Shown here in pieces: positions 24,563-33,771 of a stretch of 64,000 nucleotides of DNA. The DNA is taken from assembly GCF_042433895.1 (NCBI RefSeq), contig NZ_JBHLUA010000012.1:248001-312000 (forward strand), read 5' to 3'. The notes beneath the pieces are model-generated. The model was not told the DNA's origin. It saw only the letters and a program-made list of their open reading frames with translations, and ran no database searches. Source of the DNA: Mesonia maritima (GTDB lineage: Bacteria; Bacteroidota; Bacteroidia; Flavobacteriales; Flavobacteriaceae). The first letter of the stretch is position 1; every line of letters begins with the position of its first letter. The position numbers were made by a program, and so were the translations under genes.

Positions 24563-26926
24563 TTAAAACCTTGCGGAAAGTCCGCCACCCACACCAAATC
24601 GGTTATCGTAGCTCCCCATTAAGGAAAAGTTTCTGCTAAATACGTATTCAAGTCCTACCTGCCAGGTATTCTCTTCTTCAAAATTTGTCCCTGCTTCAAA
24701 ATCGTTTACCCAGCCAAAATCCATTTGATATTCATATTCTCCATACAGCGCAATGTGGCGGGTGATCATTGTAGCAGTAGAAAGGCCTATCTGTGGACGT
24801 AACTTATTATCTATACGTAAATCAGCATCTATAAGTAAAGGCAAAAGGTAACGTACACCCACCACTCCCGTGGTGGAAAGCTCATCAAGACTATCTTTCA
24901 TTTCATTTTCCAGGTTTACCCCACCAAACACCCGAAAGTAACTATTTAGCCAACGTTCATAAGTAATTTCGGCTTCAAGGTTTTCATTCCATCCATATTC
25001 TGCCCTACCGATAAACTGATTGCGTATATTGGTTGCGGTTAGGAACAGTTCAGTCATATGGCTGGCTGCTGTTACTTCGCCCCAAGTCCACATATGGTCT
25101 GCCTCAGTAGTCAAATTTGATAAAGGATACCCTTTTAATCGTTTATCACGCGGGGTATCATAACTAAAAACTCTGGCCATTCCCGCATTTAAATGATAAA
25201 GTATGTGGCAATGGAAAAACCAGTCCCCGGTTTCATTAGCATCAAATTCAATTACTACTTTTTGCATTGGAGCTACATTTACTGTATGTTTTAATGGACT
25301 TCGCTCGCCATTTTCATTTAGTACCCTAAAAAAATGCCCGTGTAAGTGCATTGGGTGGTGCATCATTGTCATATTATTCAAAGTGATGCGTACTACTTCC
25401 CCTTGGTTAATCTTTATTTTATCAGTTTCAGAAAGAGGTACGCCGTTGATGGACCATACGTAACGGTTCATATTTCCGGTCAGGTTGAACAGCATTTCGC
25501 GTATGGGTTTTCCATTTTCAAATTCGGTCTTTCCGGGAGCTTTTAAATAGTTATAATTGAACTCGGGGTTACCACCCGTTTTCTTATTGTCGCCAATCAC
25601 TTTTTCTTGTGGTACCATATAACCCATTTTCATCCCGTCTTTCATTTCCATTTTTTCATTCTGCATCTGCATATCGCCGTGATTCATTTTGTCGTGGTCC
25701 ATTTTGCTAGAATCCTTCTTCATATTCATCATTTTATCGTGCTTCATTTTATCATCTTTCATATCCATTTGCATTCCATCCATCTCCATCGCATATTTCT
25801 TCATTTTTTTGATAGAATCATTTTTTGAAGGATTGAATTTTGCGGCAGGCGCACCCATTTTCATACCCATTGACATCATTTCCTTCATCTGCTTAATCAA
25901 ATCTGGTTTCGGTACAATAGGCGCCTGTAAAATTTCGCCGGTTCCCAAATAGGCAGAAGCCTGCCCCGATCCATCCTGGGATGTGGCACGAATTTCAAGT
26001 TTTCCGTTATCCGGAATCGTTACTATAAAGTCATAGGTTTCGGCAACACCAATAAGGGTTTTGTTTTTCTTTACGGGAACCACATCCAATCCATCTGCTG
26101 AGACCAACAATGGGTCTTCTCCTCCAAACGTAAGCCAGAAATAGGATGCAGCTGCAGCGTTTACAAAGCGCAAGCGTACCCTTTCTCCAGGTTGAAATTC
26201 TGGATATTGCTGTTCGGCCTTTCCGTTTATAAAGAACAGGTCATAGTAGTTATCAAGGATGGCCATATCGGGCATACGTTGCCACATCATTTTCAACTTA
26301 GCACCAGTAGCACCTTTAGCAATAACCTTATCCCAACTTTGTACTTGATTTTTTTTGATGAGATACCATTCATTACCTCGCTTCAGATTCTTCAATTGTG
26401 ACTTTGGATTTTCGTCCATCCAGTCGGATAATACTAGAACTAAGTCTTTATCATATTCCAACTCGGTTTCCTTAGGATTGATTTGGATAGAGCCATAAAC
26501 CCCTCGTTGCTCTTGTAATCCTGTATGGGAATGGTACCAATATGTACCTGATTGTTTGAGGGCGAATTTGTATTGAAAAGTCTCTCCTGGACGAATGGGA
26601 GGTGTAGTAAGATAGGGAACACCATCAAAAAAATTCGGCAATATCAACCCGTGCCAATGTACCGATGTTTCTTCATCCATATTATTGGTTACATTAATTA
26701 TGGCAAATTCCCCTTCTGTGAATTCTAAGTTAGGCCCGGGAATACCACCGTTAATGGTCATCGCCTTTACCTCTTTTCCAGTATAGTTGACTGTTTCATA
26801 ATCAATAGTCAAATTATACACACGTTCTGGCCAATTGTCGATATTTTCTTCAGATTTATTGGCTGTTTGCGCTTGAATTGTTACTATAAATAGCATAGCA
26901 CAAAATGTTGACAGTAGCGTTTTCAT
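24563..26926 (-). CDS. Multicopper oxidase fused to a CopB-like outer-membrane barrel (1)
   Basis: A 787-aa exported protein (signal peptide 1-19, ending IQAQ). Residues ~30-620 are a PcoA/CopA-type multicopper oxidase with type 2/3 copper motifs HWHG, HSHTG and HPMHLHGHFF, and HCHILYHLNAGM for the type 1 site. A Met/Lys-rich insert (~345-430, with repeats such as MKMGAP and KMNHGDMQMQ) is a likely Cu(I)-binding loop. The last ~160 residues (GRAEYGWNENLEAEITYERW ... ending SARF) alternate like beta strands. They resemble PcoB/CopB, including a terminal Phe typical of outer-membrane proteins. A copper oxidase tethered to the outer membrane is the likely result. A homologue with the same fusion is at 46658. 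Confidence 0.88.
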   Translation of the reverse strand: MKTLLSTFCAMLFIVTIQAQTANKSEENIDNWPERVYNLTIDYETVNYTGKEVKAMTINGGIPGPNLEFTEGEFAIINVTNNMDEETSVHWHGLILPNFFDGVPYLTTPPIRPGETFQYKFALKQSGTYWYHSHTGLQEQRGVYGSIQINPKETELEYDKDLVLVLSDWMDENPKSQLKNLKRGNEWYLIKKNQVQSWDKVIAKGATGAKLKMMWQRMPDMAILDNYYDLFFINGKAEQQYPEFQPGERVRLRFVNAAAASYFWLTFGGEDPLLVSADGLDVVPVKKNKTLIGVAETYDFIVTIPDNGKLEIRATSQDGSGQASAYLGTGEILQAPIVPKPDLIKQMKEMMSMGMKMGAPAAKFNPSKNDSIKKMKKYAMEMDGMQMDMKDDKMKHDKMMNMKKDSSKMDHDKMNHGDMQMQNEKMEMKDGMKMGYMVPQEKVIGDNKKTGGNPEFNYNYLKAPGKTEFENGKPIREMLFNLTGNMNRYVWSINGVPLSETDKIKINQGEVVRITLNNMTMMHHPMHLHGHFFRVLNENGERSPLKHTVNVAPMQKVVIEFDANETGDWFFHCHILYHLNAGMARVFSYDTPRDKRLKGYPLSNLTTEADHMWTWGEVTAASHMTELFLTATNIRNQFIGRAEYGWNENLEAEITYERWLNSYFRVFGGVNLENEMKDSLDELSTTGVVGVRYLLPLLIDADLRIDNKLRPQIGLSTATMITRHIALYGEYEYQMDFGWVNDFEAGTNFEEENTWQVGLEYVFSRNFSLMGSYDNRFGVGGGLSARF

Positions 26927-26993
26927 AAAAGAAATTTTAACATAAAAATATTGATATTTAAGGACATAATTTTTACATAATTATGGTTTATAC

Positions 26994-27557
26994 TTATATA
27001 ATTTGGTCTAAAGGGTTTCTAAAGTTCTTTTCCATTGCTTTATATTCCGTGAGGCTCATCCCTGTTTCTGCCTTGAATTGATTGCTTAAATGCGTTAAGT
27101 TGCTATAATTTAACAGCCTACTTATTTTGGTAAAATTTAAGTCTCTATTATGGATTAATTCTTTAGCTTTTTCCACCTTCAGCTTTATAAAGTATTTTTC
27201 CAAGGTTATTTTTTCATTATACGAGAATATTTTACTGACTTTGGAATATTCCTGCTTTAACTTATCTGTTATTATTTCGGAAAGGTTTTTATCCACTAAC
27301 GGTAAGTGTTCAAATAAACTGATTAAGGTTATTTTTGTTTGTTCCACCAGTTTCAGATTATTATCATCGATAAGAAAAAAACCATTGGATTCGACTATTT
27401 TTTGAATTTTAGAAACTTCATTTTCTGAGCTTATATCTACTGCAAGCTCTCCCAGCCGAACCGTCAAAACTTTAATGTTTTCATCACGTATCTCATTTCT
27501 TAAAACTTTTATGCAACGGTCACAAACCATATTTTTTATATAAAATGTTTTTTCCAT
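26994..27557 (-). CDS. HMA-domain AraC-type transcriptional regulator
   Basis: A 187-aa regulator. Residues 1-70 resemble a heavy-metal-associated domain (TFYIKNMVCDRCIKV with C12-x2-C15). Residues ~95-180 are an AraC HTH pair (KAKELIHNRDLNFTKISRLL; LTHLSNQFKAETGMSLTEY). It therefore looks like a one-protein metal sensor: copper binding in the HMA part would control the DNA-binding part. It sits between the TolC gene (2 bp away) and the multicopper oxidase gene, inside the copper array it probably controls. Confidence 0.85.
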   Translation of the reverse strand: MEKTFYIKNMVCDRCIKVLRNEIRDENIKVLTVRLGELAVDISSENEVSKIQKIVESNGFFLIDDNNLKLVEQTKITLISLFEHLPLVDKNLSEIITDKLKQEYSKVSKIFSYNEKITLEKYFIKLKVEKAKELIHNRDLNFTKISRLLNYSNLTHLSNQFKAETGMSLTEYKAMEKNFRNPLDQII

Positions 27558-27559
27558 TC

Positions 27560-28777
27560 TTAATTGATTAAATAGTTAATGATCGCCGATTGCACATAGT
27601 ACATTTTGATCGACTCAATCTGGCTTATTTGAAACTTCAATTGTAGTTCTTGAATATCCAGTACATCGTTAAAATTGATGGTTCCTGTTTCATAATTCCT
27701 GATCAGGATATCTTCTGCATCTTCTGCCTGTTCCAAATTTTTCAACTGAATATCATAACTTATCCTTGCAGAATTACGGCTTTGGACAGCCTGTGATAAA
27801 AGGGTTTCCAGTTTGTTTAAGCGTTCCTCTTTTTGCATATTGATTTCTTGCTGTCTAAGCTCGTTTTGCCTGGTACGTGAATTATATTTATTGTTAAAAA
27901 TAGGTATGGATACAGAGACCATTGGCATCAAAATATCCTTCCCATTATCACCAAAATTCATATCAGGTCTTTTTTCAACCGGAATATAATCCAGCCCAAA
28001 TCCAAGATTGGGCAAGCTTTCTTTTTGGTTTAGTGCTTCAGATTGGGTAATGGATTCATATAACTTTTCATATTTCAAAAGTTCAGGATGAAGAGTTAAA
28101 TCTTGGCTGGACACTGATAGTTCCTGAATAGGTAAAACCATACTGTCCACAACTGTTATAGGAGCAGCTTTTTCCTTGTTCAACAAGTTATTAAACTCAA
28201 CTTTTTGGGCTATAAAATCTTCTCTAAGTATTTCCTTTTGCTGCTGAAGTTCATTTTGCCTGATCTGTAATCGTAAAACATCTACCGCCGAAGCATTACC
28301 TACCTCCAATGAAGTAAGTGCAAGCCTTTCGTAAGTTTCGAGTAATTGAATATTATTTTCCAAGACTTTCTGTTTTGCTTTTATTCCGTAGAGTCTATAA
28401 TAGGCTTGTGATACCGAAAGCGCTAGTTTTCTTTTGGCGATGACCATTTCCACATATTCTGCTTCGGCCATCGACGAAGCATAATTTTCCCTGGCAGTAA
28501 TGGTTCCGAACCAAGGCAACATCTGTTTGACCGAAAAGCGGGCACGCTGCGCCCCGGTACGCGTTTCGGGTTCACTTACAAAATAACCGGCTCCAAATTC
28601 GGTATCTGGCAGGGTATTTACTTCATTTATTTTTTCTTCAGCAATATTATAACGCAACTCAAAAGCTTGAATTTCGGGATTGTTTGTCTCCGCTTCAAGA
28701 ATATAGGACTGCAATTGCTGTGCACTCATTCTCGGCAGCGTAAATAGAATAATTCCTATGATTAAAAAATATCTCAT
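27560..28777 (-). CDS. cusC: TolC family outer-membrane efflux protein (CusC-like)
   Basis: A 405-aa outer-membrane channel with a signal peptide (1-19, MSAQ end). Two TolC-type repeats can be seen, each with long helices (RARFSVKQMLPWFGTITARE; MLPMVSVSIPIFNNKYNSRTRQNE). It overlaps the cusA stop by 4 bp and would form the exit duct of the Cu/Ag RND pump. The lipid-attachment Cys of some CusC proteins is absent. Confidence 0.9.
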   Translation of the reverse strand: MRYFLIIGIILFTLPRMSAQQLQSYILEAETNNPEIQAFELRYNIAEEKINEVNTLPDTEFGAGYFVSEPETRTGAQRARFSVKQMLPWFGTITARENYASSMAEAEYVEMVIAKRKLALSVSQAYYRLYGIKAKQKVLENNIQLLETYERLALTSLEVGNASAVDVLRLQIRQNELQQQKEILREDFIAQKVEFNNLLNKEKAAPITVVDSMVLPIQELSVSSQDLTLHPELLKYEKLYESITQSEALNQKESLPNLGFGLDYIPVEKRPDMNFGDNGKDILMPMVSVSIPIFNNKYNSRTRQNELRQQEINMQKEERLNKLETLLSQAVQSRNSARISYDIQLKNLEQAEDAEDILIRNYETGTINFNDVLDIQELQLKFQISQIESIKMYYVQSAIINYLIN

Positions 28778-31700
28778 TTGTTCAATCTTTTAAGTTGAAA
28801 TTCCTTTTTTAAACTGAATAACACTGGTACAACGAACAGCGTGATAAGCGCAATGAGCATTCCGCCGAAACTCGGTATAGCCATTGGTATCATTATATCA
28901 CTTCCCCTTCCCGTAGAGGTTAGCACTGGTAAAAGAGCTAGAATTGTGGTAGCCGTGGTCATTAAACACGGACGAATACGTTTTTGCCCTGCTTCTACGA
29001 TGGAGTCCCTTATTTCTTTTTTATTTTCAGGGCTGTTACGGTCAAAAGTTTGAGTAAGGTAGGTAGCCATTACCACCCCATCATCGGTAGCAATGCCAAA
29101 CAATGCGATGAAGCCTACCCAGACCGCTACACTTAAATTAATGGTATGCATCTGAAACAGGTCGCGTAAATTCTCTCCAAAAAAGTTGAAGTTTAAGAAC
29201 CATTCCTGACCATAAAACCAAATCATTAGGAAACCACCAGCAAAAGCAACGGCGATACCTGTGAAAACCATTAATGAAGTGGACACGGAACGGAATTGAA
29301 AATACAGTATTAAGAAAATAATAGCCAATGCTAAAGGAACAACAATTGACAACGTTTTTTCTGCTCTTATTTGATTTTCGTAGGTGCCTGTAAATTGATA
29401 ATTGATCCCTTTAGGAACGGTCAATTCCCCATCATCTATTTTTTTCTGGATTAAAGCTTGGGCGTTTTCCACCACATCAACCTCGGCAAATCCGTCAAGT
29501 TTATCAAACAATACATATCCCACTAAGAACGTATCTTCACTTTTAATTACCTGTGGACCTTGCTCATAACGAACTTCCACAAGTTCCCCTAAAGGGACTG
29601 GGCTTCCTTTTTCCACTGGAACGTAAATGTCCTTGATGTCATCAGGATTACCACGAAGTTCCCTAGGGTACCTTACCCGCACCCCATAACGTTCGCGACC
29701 TTCCACCGTTTGTGTGAGCGGCATCCCGCCAACTGCAACTTGAAGAACCCGTTGTACATCTTCAATAGAAATCCCGTAGCGCGCGAGTTGTTCCCTTTTA
29801 ATATCTATAAGAAGGTATGGCTTACCTACAATACGATCGGCAAAAACCGCCTCTTTTTTCACGCCTTCAGATTGTTTGAGAATATCTTCCAGTTTCATCC
29901 CGAAAGCTTCGATTTCCCGTAAATCCTGGCCTTTTACCTTAATCCCCATCGGGGCACGCATTCCTGTTTGCAACATTACCAAACGGGTTTCGATAGGCTG
30001 TAACTTGGGGGCAGAGGTAACACCAGGTAATTTAGTAGCATCTACTATCTTATTCCATATATCGTCTGGTGACTGTATTTCTGGACGCCAGTTTCTATAA
30101 AACTCTCCATCGTCGTCAGGAATAAGATGTTGATTTTCAACCAGAAAAGGATCTTTTATTTCTGATTCCAAATAATCCCCATCTTCATCTAATTCACTAT
30201 TGGGATTAACTACTAATTTTCCGTCTTTAAGAACAAATAATCCATCATCATTTACTTTGTACCTTTGGCGCTTTCCATTTTTGTTTAGCATATATTCAGA
30301 CTTGTACTGAATAATATTCTCATACATTGAGAGAGGTGCCGGATCTAAAGCTGATTCTGTACGGCCTGATTTACCTACTACAGTTTCAATTTCTGGGATG
30401 CCAGCAACCGCCATATCCAATTGTTGCAATACCCTTTTGTTTTCTTCAACACCTGCGTGGGGCAAGGAGGTTGGCATCAAAAGAAAAGACCCTTCATTTA
30501 AAGAAGGCATAAATTCTTTTCCGGTGTTTTGCATAATCAGAACTCCAAAAACCACAATAACGGTTGGTACTGAAAGAAATAAAATTTTGTTCCGTAGTGC
30601 CCAGCGTAAAATACGTGTATAATAACTCTGGAATAACCAAAATATTCCTAATAGACCGAAACAGATAAAGCCTACGAACAACAAATTCCAGAAAACACTT
30701 TTATCTACACCCAGGGGACGCCAATATTCGGCTAACAAAAAGACTATGGCCAGTGCAGAAATAAAAATATTTATAGTATTGGCCTGTTTGTTTGATAAAG
30801 TAAATGTATTTGAAATTCTAGAAGCTATCTTTTCATCTTTTAAAAATGCCGTAATTCCAAAAGCAATTAAAATTAGACCTAACCAATACCCCAGGACTAT
30901 CGCTGTAATACCCAATAAGATTAAAATCCCGTTGATGATATATGCGCTGGTTTTTCTAATACTTTTTCTTCGGAATAAAAATGCTGCAAAAGGAGGTATT
31001 AAGAATAATGCCACTATAATTGAAGCTGTTAATGCCATTGTTTTTGTAAAGGCCAGGGGACGAAATAATTTACCCTCTGCACCAATCATAGTAAATACAG
31101 GGATAAAGCTGATGATAGTAGTCAACACGGCGGTTAGTATGGCACCTGATACTTCGGCAGTGGCGTTATAGACCACTGTATTGATAGGCTGTTTTACTCC
31201 TCTTTCGAGAAAGCGTTCCTCTTCTTCGTCGAGGTGCCTGATGATATTTTCACAAAGTATGACCCCTACATCTACCATTGTACCAATGGCAATGGCAATA
31301 CCGGATAGCGCCACAATATTGGCATCCACATTAAAAAACTTCATTGCGATAAAGACCATTAACACAGCTACAGGCAATAATCCAGAGATTAGTATAGAAG
31401 CTCGTAAATTGAATACCATTACAATAATTACAAAAATTGTAATAAGTATTTCGAGCGTTAGAGCTTCGTCAAGGGTGCCCAGTGTTTCCTGAATAAGTTC
31501 AGTACGATCATAAAAAGGGACAATGGTTAATTGCGAAGTGCTGCCATCAGCTAGTTCTTTGGATGGTAGGCCCGCTTTTAGTTCATCAATTTTTTCTTTT
31601 ACATTATTGATGACTTCCATTGGGTTTGCTCCGTATCTGGCAACAACAACCCCACCGACTACTTCAGCCCCTTCTTTATCTAAAATTCCGCGACGCGGTG

Positions 31701-32559
31701 CGGGTCCTAAACTTACGTTTGCGATGTCTTTAATTCTTATCGAAGTATAATCTTCAGAAGTAACAACCGCGTTTTCAATATCTGAAATGGACTTCACATA
31801 CCCTAGCCCACGCACCAAATATTCGGCTTGATTAATTTCTAATGTTTGTGCTCCAATATCTTTATTGCTTTCCTTGACTGCTTTAACTATCGCTGACAAA
31901 CCAATATTATATTGGCGCATCAATTCAGGATTTACATCTATTTGGTATTCTTGGACAAAACCACCTATGGAAGCTACTTCCGAAACACCACTTGCTGAAG
32001 AAAGTGCATATTTAACGTAATAGTCCTGAATACTCCTTAGTTCGTGCAAATCCCATCCCCCGGTTACGTTGCCGTCTTTATCCCGTCCTTCTAAAGTGTA
32101 CCAGTAAATCTGTCCGAGCCCTGTGGCATCGGGTCCCAATGAAGGATTAACCCCTTCAGGCAATAATCCAGAGGGTAGGGAATTCAGTTTTTCGAGAATA
32201 CGGCTGCGCGACCAGTAGAATTCCACATCTTCTTCAAAAATGATATAGATACTTGAAAAACCGAACATTGAAGAACTACGGATAGTCTTTACCCCCGGAA
32301 TACCCAATAATGTAGTAGTAAGTGGATAGCTTATCTGATCTTCTATATCCTGTGGCGAGCGACCCTCCCATTTGGTGAATACAATTTGTTGATTCTCACC
32401 AATATCAGGGATGGCATCAACAGCTACAGGATCTGTAGGGAGAAACCCGGTATTCCAGTTAAATGGGGCATTAACGATACCCCAACCTACAAAAAGGGCG
32501 AGTAACAGAACCGCCACGAGTTTGTTTTCTATGAGAAATTTTATGCCTTTATTTAGCAT
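28774..32559 (-). CDS. cusA: CusA-type Cu/Ag RND efflux pump
   Basis: A 1261-aa inner-membrane RND transporter, about 200 residues longer than E. coli CusA. The expected motifs are present: DIGENQQIVFTKWEGRSPQ near the N-terminus, NLRASILISGLLPVAVLMV and GIAIAIGTMVDVGVILCEN in the membrane part. DPAPLSMYENII and LQTGMRAPMGIKVKG hold methionines at positions fitting the Cu/Ag pathway. The extra length comes from a hydrophobic insert at about 540-640 and an acidic soluble insert near 770-850 (VVNPNSELDEDGDYLESE). It drives export by proton antiport with CusB and CusC and is translationally coupled to cusC. Confidence 0.93.
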   Translation of the reverse strand: MLNKGIKFLIENKLVAVLLLALFVGWGIVNAPFNWNTGFLPTDPVAVDAIPDIGENQQIVFTKWEGRSPQDIEDQISYPLTTTLLGIPGVKTIRSSSMFGFSSIYIIFEEDVEFYWSRSRILEKLNSLPSGLLPEGVNPSLGPDATGLGQIYWYTLEGRDKDGNVTGGWDLHELRSIQDYYVKYALSSASGVSEVASIGGFVQEYQIDVNPELMRQYNIGLSAIVKAVKESNKDIGAQTLEINQAEYLVRGLGYVKSISDIENAVVTSEDYTSIRIKDIANVSLGPAPRRGILDKEGAEVVGGVVVARYGANPMEVINNVKEKIDELKAGLPSKELADGSTSQLTIVPFYDRTELIQETLGTLDEALTLEILITIFVIIVMVFNLRASILISGLLPVAVLMVFIAMKFFNVDANIVALSGIAIAIGTMVDVGVILCENIIRHLDEEEERFLERGVKQPINTVVYNATAEVSGAILTAVLTTIISFIPVFTMIGAEGKLFRPLAFTKTMALTASIIVALFLIPPFAAFLFRRKSIRKTSAYIINGILILLGITAIVLGYWLGLILIAFGITAFLKDEKIASRISNTFTLSNKQANTINIFISALAIVFLLAEYWRPLGVDKSVFWNLLFVGFICFGLLGIFWLFQSYYTRILRWALRNKILFLSVPTVIVVFGVLIMQNTGKEFMPSLNEGSFLLMPTSLPHAGVEENKRVLQQLDMAVAGIPEIETVVGKSGRTESALDPAPLSMYENIIQYKSEYMLNKNGKRQRYKVNDDGLFVLKDGKLVVNPNSELDEDGDYLESEIKDPFLVENQHLIPDDDGEFYRNWRPEIQSPDDIWNKIVDATKLPGVTSAPKLQPIETRLVMLQTGMRAPMGIKVKGQDLREIEAFGMKLEDILKQSEGVKKEAVFADRIVGKPYLLIDIKREQLARYGISIEDVQRVLQVAVGGMPLTQTVEGRERYGVRVRYPRELRGNPDDIKDIYVPVEKGSPVPLGELVEVRYEQGPQVIKSEDTFLVGYVLFDKLDGFAEVDVVENAQALIQKKIDDGELTVPKGINYQFTGTYENQIRAEKTLSIVVPLALAIIFLILYFQFRSVSTSLMVFTGIAVAFAGGFLMIWFYGQEWFLNFNFFGENLRDLFQMHTINLSVAVWVGFIALFGIATDDGVVMATYLTQTFDRNSPENKKEIRDSIVEAGQKRIRPCLMTTATTILALLPVLTSTGRGSDIMIPMAIPSFGGMLIALITLFVVPVLFSLKKEFQLKRLNK

Positions 32560-32701
32560 ATTTATTGATAATTAAACAGTTACACATTGAATAAAATCCT
32601 GAGGTTATCAGAAAGATAAACACAACAAAATGAGCCCGTTAGAGTAGTAAACTAAGGGCAAGTTTCCCAGATTCGCTATCAGAATCGGGCACTGTCTAAA
32701 A

Positions 32702-33118
32702 TCAAATTAAATACGTTTCGTGTAGTTTTTGTACATCCCTTATGAGATAGGGAGGCGTATAATCTTTAAACGGAATGATGTTCTTATCCAGCCCATCAAA
32801 AAGATTGATATAAGTATAAACAAATGTGGCAACAAAAGCTTGTTGCTGAAAAGTCAACTGATTAGATGAAGTTTTTAAATTGTCCTGCCCTTCAACCATT
32901 ATTTGGTTATCTGAACAACAGGATTTTTTCGAAACCTCAGATTCACAATTTTTCTTCGGTTGCTGTTTTTCCATTCCACAGGTTTTAACATTATGGATCA
33001 AGGAGAAGTCAACCAAAGTTTGTCCACAAAAATGCATATCTACCGTAAACGAGGTTGTGGCAAAAAACACCAAGCTCGCCAAAGTTATGGATACTATTTT
33101 ATGGAAAAATGACTTCAT
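32702..33118 (-). CDS. HYC_CC_PP family small exported protein
   Basis: A 138-aa protein with an N-terminal signal (FHKIVSITLASLVFFATTSF) followed by the family's signatures: VDMHFCGQTLV, a CC pair in SKKSCCSDNQ and PP in DYTPPYLIRD. Members occur next to metal efflux genes in Bacteroidota, and the conserved Cys/His suggest copper or other soft-metal binding in the periplasm. It is divergent from the Cys/His protein at 33240 and lies upstream of the cusA operon. Confidence 0.85.
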   Translation of the reverse strand: MKSFFHKIVSITLASLVFFATTSFTVDMHFCGQTLVDFSLIHNVKTCGMEKQQPKKNCESEVSKKSCCSDNQIMVEGQDNLKTSSNQLTFQQQAFVATFVYTYINLFDGLDKNIIPFKDYTPPYLIRDVQKLHETYLI

Positions 33119-33125
33119 AGGAGTG

Positions 33126-33133
33126 CAAATTTA
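33126..33133 (-). promoter_or_regulatory. -7 box for the HYC_CC_PP gene
   Basis: Read on the minus strand this is TAAATTTG, a perfect TAnnTTTG match. It ends only 7 bp before the start codon at 33118, leaving room for almost no 5' leader, so the message may be leaderless or nearly so. Confidence 0.5.
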
Positions 33134-33222
33134 TAAAAAACCAAAATAAACAATCAACTTTATAAAAATTTTAACAAATCAGACAATAGCATCTTTGCAC
33201 ACCCTGTGCATCAATTAATTTG

Positions 33223-33230
33223 TATCTTTG
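33223..33230 (+). promoter_or_regulatory. -7 box for the Cys/His small protein
   Basis: TATCTTTG is a perfect TAnnTTTG match, 9 bp before the ATG at 33240. A start at M9 (33264) would allow a normal leader but would shorten the signal peptide. The box mirrors the divergent one at 33126-33133. Confidence 0.55.
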
Positions 33231-33239
33231 TAAAGCTTT

Positions 33240-33635
33240 ATGAAAATATTCTTTTCCATATCAATGTCGCTATTATTCTTTTTTCAGGGAATTAGTATAG
33301 ATATGGACTTTTGTGGACCAATTAAAGAAATTTCAAGCATTATTACCCATTATCAAGACCATAAAGTCTATGGCGACTCTTTCCTTGAATATGTAGTTGA
33401 AGATTACATTGACAATGATGCAAAAGATAAAGGGCATCATAATAACCCAGATAAAGAGAATATACCAGTCCATTCTCATCATCAATGTTGTCATCCTTTA
33501 TTATTATTTATTGCGAACAACAATACGCCTCTAACCAATCGGTTAAAGTTTAAAGATAAAAAACAGTCTAACTTATATAAAATAAACTTCAGTTCCAGAT
33601 ATCTGGAATCACTCTTCCACCCTCCTCAGCTATAA
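33240..33635 (+). CDS. Small exported Cys/His-rich protein upstream of czcA
   Basis: A 131-aa protein with a short signal-like start (MKIFFSISMSLLFFFQGIS), then IDMDFCGPIKE, which parallels VDMHFCGQ of the divergent HYC_CC_PP protein. A His-rich acidic stretch (KDKGHHNNPDKE, PVHSHHQCCHP) carries a CC pair. It looks like a Zn/Co/Cu-binding periplasmic companion of the RND pump that follows 136 bp downstream. The family name is not certain. Confidence 0.7.
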   Translation: MKIFFSISMSLLFFFQGISIDMDFCGPIKEISSIITHYQDHKVYGDSFLEYVVEDYIDNDAKDKGHHNNPDKENIPVHSHHQCCHPLLLFIANNNTPLTNRLKFKDKKQSNLYKINFSSRYLESLFHPPQL

Positions 33636-33649
33636 TTCAGTTTTTTTAT

Positions 33650-33665
33650 GGGATAGCTATATCCC
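33650..33665 (+). terminator. Hairpin after the Cys/His small protein
   Basis: GGGATA (33650-33655) pairs with TATCCC (33660-33665) across four bases and is followed by five T. It is a short terminator or attenuator between the small gene and czcA; an operator role is also possible. Confidence 0.4.
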
Positions 33666-33771
33666 TTTTTGACCAAAATCTGGTTCCCCTACTAGATGCT
33701 TGGTTCCAATGGTAGTTTGTCAAGCAGAAAATTACTGTCTAGAATTTTAACTGAATTAAATCTTTATTTAT

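Noticed and set aside
25607..25952. Plus-strand His/Ile-rich frames opposite the multicopper oxidase
   Set aside because: They are the antisense of Met/Lys-rich repeats in the oxidase linker and reflect its composition only.
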